From assembly GCA_002118135.1 (NCBI GenBank), contig BDIU01000093.1, forward strand, positions 1-14,950: a stretch of DNA of 14,950 nucleotides, given 5' to 3'. Below, piece by piece: positions 8,285 through 14,950 of this stretch (the stretch's first letter is position 1; each line of letters opens with the position of its first letter). The notes under the pieces are model-generated. The model did not search any database. It was not told where the DNA came from and saw only the letters and a list, made by a program, of their open reading frames with translations. The translations under genes were made by a program, and so were the position numbers. Source of the stretch: Trebouxia sp. TZW2008 (Eukaryota; Chlorophyta; Trebouxiophyceae; Trebouxiales; Trebouxiaceae).

Positions 8285-10025
8285 CTAGTTGCACAAGGCT
8301 ACCTCAGCAAAATTTGTGACTGAAACATCACCTGCCTGTATGTCTGGTCTCAAGGACAGCGTTTGCAAGTGCTGTGTCAGCAGATTTGTATCTGCACCAT
8401 TATTCTGAGCAGAATGCTGAAATGTTGTGTGCCCCCTTGCAGGCTGTTGTTGCTGAGACTGGTGGTGGTGGTGGTTGTGCTGCTGCTGCTGCTGCTGATG
8501 CTGCAGCTGGTGCTGCTGCCAATGCTGCTGACTGCTGGAAAGCTGAAGAGGCTCACCCTGCTGACGCTGCTTGTGCTGAGCACTGGGCAACATTGCAAAT
8601 GGCTTATCAGGAAGGTCCCATCCTGAAATACTGGGTGCTGCAGCTGGTTGCAAATCTTGTGATGGTCTCGACCTGGGAGGTGGAGGAGGGAGCTCCACTG
8701 CTGCAGACGCTGACAAGGGTTGCTGACTTTGCTGTTGAGCAGCTGAAGCTTGAGTGCCCTGCAACACACATCTCTCTGGTCACTAACTGCATTGCTGGTT
8801 GCTGAACAGATGCAGTTGCAGACGTCGCCAGCATACAGCAGTAAGAGGCCAGTCATAGAGTGCACCAAGGTTGCTGGGCAGATGCAGATGCGTACATTGC
8901 CAGCAAACCATAGCGATATGCCAGTGACAAAATTGCATCCAGATTACCGTCCTGCAGAGGCCAGTCTGTGTGTCTTGCCAGTGTACAGCATTCAGCATCA
9001 TAGTCACAAGATGCAGGCAGGTTGCTGTCCTGCAGAGGCCAGTCTGTGTGTCTTGCCAGTGTACAGCATTCAGCATCATAGTCACAAGATGCAGCCAGGT
9101 TGCTGTCCTGCAGAGGCTTGTCTGTGTGTATTGTCAGCATACAGCATCAAGCATGCCAGTAACAGAATCCAGAAAGGTTGCTAGGCAAGTGCAGAGGCTT
9201 GTCTGTGTGTATTGCTAGCATACACCATCATGCATGCCAGTGACAAGATGCCGTCAGGTTGCAAGGCAAGTGCAGGGGCTTGTTGCTTGGCAGCAATGTA
9301 GCAGCAAGCATACGCTTTGAGCACCAGAGATCTGAGTCAGCCATTGCGCCACTTGTTGAAGGAACAACTGGCCAGAGATTCTCCTGGCTTGAACGGCCTC
9401 AAGCCAGCGCTGGCGTAAAGCATCAAGCTGCTTCTGCTGATGCTCAGGGATCTGTGGGACTGAGTGCTGCAGAGCCTGAGCAGTCACAGCTTGTTACAGG
9501 GCACGATTCTTACACGAAGTGGAAAGCACTTTGCAATGGAGAGATCAAGCACCTGGATGACTTCGGTCTGAAGTCTTTGCAATGCCTGCGCCAGAAACGG
9601 GTTTGCCAGCAGGGAAAGGCGGTACAGCAGATCGACTAAGGGCAGAAGCTTGCCGGGTCTGTTGCACTGCAACAGCGGAGCGGATGGGAAAGGCTGTCAA
9701 CAGTGGTTGCAATGAAAGGGCAGAAGGGAGTCGTGGCAGTCATGTGTACCTTGCTCAGTTCCCGCAGTACGAAGCGAACGCAGTCAACAGCACAACCAAG
9801 ATCAGTTGCCAGGCCGGCGATTTGCTGTGCAGCCTGCCCCGCATCGAAGTGCTGCCACAAGTTTGGCAAGTGTCGCGTGACGTCTGCGGAGGCTGTTGTC
9901 ATTGGAGTGCAATGGACGAGTGCGGGAGGCCCTTGCAAGTGAGAGGGCATTGCAAAGCTAAAACGAAGAGGATTCAAAAGTGCTGCTGAGAAGATGAGTA
10001 GTCGCAGCTTTCTGGCCTCATGCAT
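8285..10025 (-). CDS. Putative CID-like helical protein with Gln/His-rich C-terminus (N-terminus uncertain)
   Basis: Four exons join in phase 0: from 10025 or less down to 9750, 9666-9514, 9466-9314 and 8758-8285 (TAG at 8287-8285). The first three encode amphipathic helices, including QQIAGLATDLG, KLLPLVDLLYRLSLLAN and LDALRQRWLEAV. Their order and spacing recall the CTD-interacting domain of proteins that bind the Pol II tail or act in 3'-end processing and splicing (Pcf11/SR140 type). This is a weak inference by eye; no diagnostic motif proves it. The last exon (157 aa) is disordered: PPPPP, long Q runs, HHHH, and a WDLPDKPF patch. The start may be ATG at 10025, 9950 or 9902. A separate short N-terminal exon from ATG 10180 (MDAAASATPAATDA) is possible but no phase-compatible acceptor was found. 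The intron 8759-9313 is filled by a 78-bp repeat. Confidence 0.58.
8457..8515 (-). repeat. Gln/His codon runs in the Q-rich exon
   Basis: On the minus strand, CAG and CAC/CAT runs encode the polyglutamine and tetra-histidine stretch within the last exon of the CID-like gene. The plus-strand reading frames here (Leu/Val- or Ala-rich) are shadows of this run. Confidence 0.7.
8810..9300 (-). repeat. Minisatellite of about five 78-bp units in an intron
   Basis: TAGTCACAAG recurs at 9001 and 9079 (period 78), with two near-identical units around 8945-9110 and more diverged ones on each side. On the minus strand each unit carries an acceptor-like CTCTGCAG and a donor-like GTATGCT or GTACACT. The period is 26 codons, so reading frames stay open on both strands. 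It sits between the putative exon end at 9314 and the exon start at 8758. Confidence 0.85.
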
Positions 10026-10391
10026 TTGGGTTTTAGTAAAACCGTTTTATATCTTGGGCAAAGGAGTGTCTGCAGACATTAATCAATGCTGAAGCCAGTC
10101 GTTATGGATAGGGCAGCAGCAGTTTGCTACAGAATTGTTAGCATCTGTGGCTGCTGGTGTCGCTGAAGCTGCAGCGTCCATGCTGCGTTTGGCCAAACCA
10201 TGGTTTGGTAGAGATGATGCTCGCACATCAGGAATTTCCGATCATTTGAGAGTCCAGCAAAGGAGACATGCCATCGTCAAGTTGCAGCACAACAGTATTT
10301 GCCTTGATGCAGCGAGTTGGCGGCTGACAATGTCAACGGCATCATACCATATGCAGACTGAGCTTTGCCACGCCTGATTCTAAGCTACAGA

Positions 10392-13300
10392 CTAACTCCC
10401 TTTGGGAAAGGCATCTTGCGCCTTGACCTTTAAGGCCTGAAGGTGTTGCATCAAGTCTGCAGAGCCTCCTTGCTGGTTCCAACTGCTTGCAAGGCATTGC
10501 ACCTGCAGTACATACGGTGCTGTCAGGTGTCTGGTCAACAGCTGAATGCATCACGCAAGCTTCTGCTCGAAAATCTGCAACATGTACGGAGCATAAGACT
10601 TGCTCATTCTGCAGCACTGTAGTTTCAAAGCATGTTCATGAGCAGGCTCTGCATCGGTGCATGCAACTTTGGTTTTGGCCAATGAAGCAATATGACCAGG
10701 CACTTTGGCAGCACCAGAACATGATCCGTGCAGACTCACCTTGTGGCCAAGGGAATACAGCTCAGCTAGCTTCTGCCTGTCAGGGTCTGCTTGGTGACTA
10801 AGCTGGCTACTGTGCTCAGCTGCATCTAACTTAGTCACTACCTTCTTTGCTTGCTTGATGACCTGCACGGGTAGAAGCCTTTCAACTCAGGGTAGCAGTG
10901 GCAAAATCAGCAGGTCTGGACTGCATGACTGCTGCTCTGTATCAGCTGAAGACAAACTGTTTTGGCACGGCACATTTGTTGTGCCAAAAGCTGGCACAGC
11001 TACAATTGATGATACTACGATTCCGTACGTAATCAATGCCAGGCAACAGCTACAGCAACACTAACACTTCCGCTTCTGGCTTTTGCATGAAGCCCGATGA
11101 ACAGGGCAATGCACATACTCGCATTTCAAGTGCAATGCTGTTGAATCAAGTGAGTTCACCTCCTCAGGTATGCCAAAATGAGGCCATAATGCACAGCTTG
11201 CTGTTGGCCTGGCTTCAGCTTCCATGTATTTAACCTCGCTTTGCGTTTTCCGCAGCGATCAAAACACCAATCAGTCAGTGAAAGTCACCTCCTCAGGTAT
11301 GCCAACTGAGTTTGCCAATATGAGGCCATAATGCACAGCCTGCTGTTGGCCAGCTTTCAGCTTCCATGTATAGTCCAGCCTTTCTGATTGTGGCGAGGCA
11401 TTCACACCAAAGTGCCACAGCTTGCAGTTTGGGTACATCGCCGCCAGCTCTGATAAATGGCTGAAATGGGTTGCAAACAAGGTGCATGCTCCTGATGCCA
11501 CAGGAACAAGTGTCACAGAAAACTCAACAATCACCAACAGACTCAAGACATTACATTCATTGCAAGTACCTGAGCTCAGATTGCTTTTGAACTCATTCCA
11601 AAAGTCAAGCACCATAGCCTTCTGCGTATGAGAACAAGGCAAGCTGTCACATGGAGGTGCCGCAATTCTGTGCATCTGAGTCTTTTATCACGCTCAAAGT
11701 GCGTTACAAAACAAGCACTTCACAGAGTCCACACATCCTGATGGACACCCACAGCTCAGTATGTCTGCACATGGAAAGTTTTGCAATGTCGAATTATTTG
11801 TCTGTGAGTTGCTTACCAAGCCCAATGAGGTGCTCTGACACTGCCCACGCAATGCCAATGCCATCTGCAGTGGATGTGGCACGACCCAGCTCATCCACAA
11901 TGACCAAACTCCTGTAGAATCACATGAAGATGAAACGTCATTTTGAGCCACATGTGAATGTTCTGCAGCTAGGCACAATGATTGCTTGCCTGCTGAGCCA
12001 ATGGACATATCACACACTGCATGGACAAGTGACACTCTGCCAGCAAGTCATGGCAGATTGGCCATCCCATCTCAGACATTGTCATGCTTTACGAGTGTTC
12101 CTTGAGGACATTTATGATGGATACGTGCAGCTAGTTGTTGTGGAGCTGGGCAATGCAGAATGCAAGAAAACACCGCAAGCAGAACAAGTGAACATATCAT
12201 GATCTAACGCGACTTCTTCATCTGCTCTCTGCTTGAACTTGACATGTGGGCATCGTCACAGGTGCCCTTGTTGCAGTTCACAAAGCCTGAGAAGGACATG
12301 ATTCAGCCTTTGCAAGCACCAGTGCTGTGTTCCCATGTAAATTTACAGGCTGACTGGTGCAGTGAAGCACACCTTTCTGTAGCATGGGCCACAATGTATG
12401 CTGTCTCTTGCATCTCTACCATGAAGCTGCTTGAGTTGGTCTCAATGCTGTCTGAAGTGCCAATGCGGGTGAACAGCTTGTCCACAAGGCGCAATGAAGC
12501 ATACTTTGCTGGCACCAGACTACCAATCTGAGCTATGACGACTATGAGAGCTACCTGCAATAGGACCATTCTTGGTGATATTGCTGCCATCATATTCTTG
12601 CAGTTCTTGACATGCCAGGCAACCAGCAAGGGCTGGTGCTAGCGGACACTTTGTTCGCCTTACTTGTGCATGGCATAAAGCATTGTTGCAATCTCATCAT
12701 GTACAGTACCAATACCTTAGTACGATTACAAGCTTGATTAACCAAGCAGTACTAGCTACGTCGACACCCCACACTAGTTGTGAAAGGCAGTACCTGCTGT
12801 GACACTGCCATGTAGCTACAACTGCTAGTTAGTGGCCCACTCAATTCTTGTGGGGCACTGACTGGCAACTTTAGCTATGTGGTTGAAACGTGCACCTGTC
12901 TAATGTGGGCAACCTTGCCAGCCATTGGATTTGTGTGCTTCCACTAAGACAAGATTGCCCTAGAATGGTGCATTTTTCTAGAATAATGGCGATCCTGAAT
13001 GCTTGGCAGATAACAAAGCAGTTTGAGTGTGTGGGGATTGAAGCGATTGAGTCTTGTACCTGTCTCAAATAGGTAGACTTGCCAGCCATATTGGGGCCAG
13101 TAATGATGTGAAAGCTGGATGCCTCTGCCATGTACACATCATTGCACTGGAAGTCTACACCATCTCTGGCCTCAATAATGGGGTGACGCCCTTCCACAAT
13201 GGCAATAGGTCCTGCAGCAATTTGCTCTGGAGTTTGTGGCTGTCATTGTGGTGTCGGGGAAGAGCAAATGCGGCTCTTCAACACAAATCAGAGCACACAT

Positions 13301-14950
13301 GTTTTGCTGTTGGCAGGAAAGTCCTGCTACATGCACTGACTGCGCTAGCTCTTGCAGCAACCATCACCATGGCAGGGCATCAGCGCATAGCACATGGTTT
13401 GTTTCACTGGCCTTGTAGCAGGGTCGCCTGATTGCATTCGAAAGGGCTAACCTGACTGAGTGCATTCTGGAATTACGTAAGGTTCAGAGCTCTTGTTTGC
13501 CACTGTAGCCAGCGAGCACAGCATGTCCAGCAGCGCAATGTTGTCTATCAGCTTGTGAAGATGTCCAATATGCTGTGCAACCCCTGCCAGAGTGCCAACC
13601 AAAACCTACATCCATGTACGCTGTAGATCAACCTGGTTTCTGACATGACATGCTTTGTACACTGATTCATGTCACAGCATGTTCAGCACAGCAATTGTTT
13701 GTTTGCTTGTGTAGATGTCCGACGTGTTGCGTAATCCCAGCCAAAGTGCCAACCAAGACCTACATACATGTAGACGGTGCAAGTCAACATGGTTGCTGAC
13801 ATGACATGCTTTGTATTATGGATGATGTCACAGCATGTCCAGTACAGCAATGTTGTCTATCAGCTTGTGAAGATGTCCAATATGCTGTGCAACCTCTGCC
13901 AGAGTGCCAACCAAACCCTACACAAACATAAACTTGTCAGCAATAGTACCAGTATGAAAGCTGTTCCCCTGCTACTGCTGTGATAGCCTTTCCTGCAACG
14001 CCACGTGAAACACGCAAGATCAGTCACCGACATGGGACTGTGCAAAACATGCTAAAAATGATGGGCGTCAAGTTCGAGCACCAATGATTGCTGCCATCAC
14101 AATTTCTAATCTTTGTGAATTCAAGGTCTGAGCACCAAGATCTGAGAAAGTGGTGAGACACCACACCAAAGCACATGGTATGCTACCTGCTCTGTCAGCA
14201 CCATGCAGTCATTGGTGGCGTCCTTGAGACGGGAATTGAGAGCATTCAGTTCATGGCTTGTACAGTCCACATTGTGCCTGTTCTTAGCCTCAAGCTGAAT
14301 GAAGCCTCTGGGTAGAGCAGGATTGGTTTCTCCAGTTTTGCTTGTTGCTCCTGGCTGTGGGCAGACCATGTAGAACCCTCGCCTTGCAGCATATGACACC
14401 TGCAAGACAAAGACAGCATAGGTTAGATCTGTGGACACACCATATACGACCCTTGCCCTGAAGTATGGGATGTTTGCAAGACAAACACAGCATAGCTTTC
14501 ATCTGTGAACACACCTTATGGAACCCTTGCCATGCAGCACATCATGACACATGCAAGACATGCATAGCTTTGCTAGCAGCTGTGGACCAAGTCTATTGAC
14601 ATGACATAGAGTACATACTTGGATGACCAAGCTGCAAGTCTAGCCTGAGAGCAGCGGCATGAACACAGAGTCATGAGTAACGAGTCATGTTTTGTTCAGC
14701 AAATCACAATGGATGATCATCAGTACACTAGTATTACAGAGTATTCACTCACAACATTGTCATTCAAAGTAAGTATGGTGATGCGCCGAATTGTACCTTC
14801 AAGGCCTCCATGCCATAGTCTGTCTTATACTTGTCTACCAGCTCATGCACTTGCTCCGTGACACGGCAGAAGGTTGAGCGCGCCAAGTCCAAGACTCCAT
14901 CAGCACCGCTTTTAACTGCAAAGCACTGCTGTGTGCGGTTGATAAAGACG
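10392..14950 (-). CDS. MSH4: MSH4, meiotic MutS homologue, C-terminal part (5' end outside window)
   Basis: MSH4 pairs with MSH5 as MutS-gamma, an ATP-dependent clamp that stabilises meiotic recombination intermediates and promotes crossovers in the nucleus. I join nine exons by matching phases: 14950-14797, 14399-14187, 13605-13452, 13211-13060, 12554-12373, 11911-11817, 11491-11289, 10862-10740, 10502-10392 (TAG stop at 10394-10392). They give about 461 residues. The first three exons hold MutS core/lever helices with the MSH4-like motif ARRGFYM. The ATPase follows: GRHPIIEA, Walker [10 protein letters not shown] (about 13098-13072), then [18 protein letters not shown] and [13 protein letters not shown], Walker B/signature [14 protein letters not shown], and the switch histidine in TLFATHF. 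The end is a short helical C-terminus, [12 protein letters not shown]. Motif choice fits MSH4 better than MSH2, MSH3 or MSH6, from memory of the family. No frameshift or lost catalytic residue is seen. Four of its introns carry duplicated exon edges. Confidence 0.94.
10960..10989. repeat. Perfect 9-bp inverted repeat inside an MSH4 intron
   Basis: TTTTGGCAC at 10960-10968 pairs with GTGCCAAAA at 10981-10989 around a 12-base loop. It lies inside the intron 10863-11288; no function is evident. Confidence 0.5.
11149..11376 (-). repeat. Two tandem copies of an MSH4 exon end, period about 129 bp
   Basis: The real exon end and donor (GAGGAG|GTGACT at 11289/11288) is repeated at 11160/11159 as GAGGAG|GTGAAC, together with about 75 bp of exon. 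The downstream copy has lost roughly 14 bp (the part coding LANSV) between short TTGGCA matches and is frame-shifted relative to the original over much of its length. Confidence 0.82.
12880..12930 (-). repeat. Partial copy of the MSH4 Walker A exon end and donor
   Basis: The segment repeats the 3' end of the Walker A exon 164 bp downstream of it in transcript order. It encodes [11 protein letters not shown] followed by CAG|GTGCAC, against [13 protein letters not shown] and CAG|GTACAA at the real donor (exon end 13060). It lies inside the next intron and has lost the phosphate-binding Ser/Thr, so it is not a second ATP site. Confidence 0.75.
13522..13930 (-). repeat. Three 156-bp tandem copies of an MSH4 exon 5' half plus its upstream intron
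   Basis: Anchors CATGTCCAG/CATGTTCAG lie at 13522, 13678 and 13834, exactly 156 bp apart. Each copy has an acceptor-like TAG followed by sequence for VGTLA...AQHIGHLHK. Only the copy nearest the next exon continues into LLDMLCSLA and a donor at 13452/13451, so I take 13605-13452 as the true exon. The two upstream copies lack the exon 3' part; the outer one stops soon after LDML. Confidence 0.88.
14363..14592 (-). repeat. Three 74-bp tandem copies across an MSH4 acceptor junction
   Basis: Copies begin near 14363, 14437 and 14511; the anchor ACC recurs at 14365, 14439 and 14513, exactly 74 bp apart. The copy nearest the exon contains the real acceptor (AG at 14401-14400) and the first ~37 exon bases. 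The two copies further into the intron keep a diverged version of both the exon start and the intron end. Confidence 0.85.

Noticed and set aside
8374..8805. Plus-strand 143-aa open frame rich in Ala
   Set aside because: It is the antisense of the CAG/CAC-rich exon; triplet repeats keep all frames open. The minus frame has Pro/Gln/His composition typical of a real disordered tail and a fitting acceptor.
8750..9218. Plus-strand repeat proteins (CVLPVYSIQHHSH-like units)
   Set aside because: They are the 78-bp intronic minisatellite, open in several frames on both strands because the unit is 26 codons.
8945..9250. CRISPR array
   Set aside because: The units are contiguous and diverge gradually, with no distinct spacers, and the setting is eukaryotic.
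9259..9639. Plus-strand 126-aa open frame
   Set aside because: It is opposite two phase-linked helical exons on the minus strand; composition is uneven and no family was recognised.
10152..10180. Confident first exon MDAAASATPAATDANNS for the CID-like gene
   Set aside because: Its only GT donor is phase 0, while every acceptor I found ahead of the next exon is phase 1 or 2. It is kept only as a possibility.
12880..12930. A second MutS ATPase gene
   Set aside because: Only about 11 codons match and the GKST motif has become GKVA; it is a fragment copy of the adjacent exon.
1..14950. Mobile elements, tRNA or rRNA genes
   Set aside because: No transposase or reverse transcriptase motif, no terminal inverted repeats with target duplication, and no cloverleaf or rRNA core sequence was recognised on either strand.

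Overview
The window looks like nuclear DNA of a green alga (Chlorophyta). The genes have many introns, with acceptors mostly ending in TGCAG and donors GTAAG/GTGAG-like. CAG/GCA runs encode poly-alanine and glutamine-rich tracts, TGTAA elements lie behind one stop codon, and the best-conserved gene is a eukaryotic meiotic MutS homologue. No species can be named from this sequence. Nothing bacterial, viral or organellar was seen.

Every supported coding region is on the minus strand, so the window is best read from high to low coordinates. (1) 14950-10392: the C-terminal ~461 residues of MSH4 (MutS-gamma, partner of MSH5) in nine exons with consistent phases; the 5' part lies outside the window. 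(2) About 10025-8285: a protein with a helical region resembling a Pol II CTD-interacting domain (CID) and a Gln/His/Pro-rich C-terminal exon; the N-terminus is unresolved. (3) About 8090-6104: one or more unrecognised genes, of which I can support only separate exons (a charged helical one, a Cys-rich one, and a possible last exon). (4) 5529-817: a complete seven-exon type I membrane protein of 583 aa, with signal peptide, two copies of a two-module Cys-rich ectodomain, a short stalk, one transmembrane helix and a tail with interrupted poly-alanine. Region 1-816 is a (CTCA)n microsatellite plus 3' flank with no gene seen.

The genes share no evident pathway. What unites the window is a structural habit. 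In every gene, introns contain tandem copies (unit about 74-206 bp) of a neighbouring exon edge, with splice-site-like sequence and often an open reading frame. I count at least ten such tracts. This is the most unusual feature here and could be a source of alternative exon ends, or simply an unusually active local tandem-duplication process.
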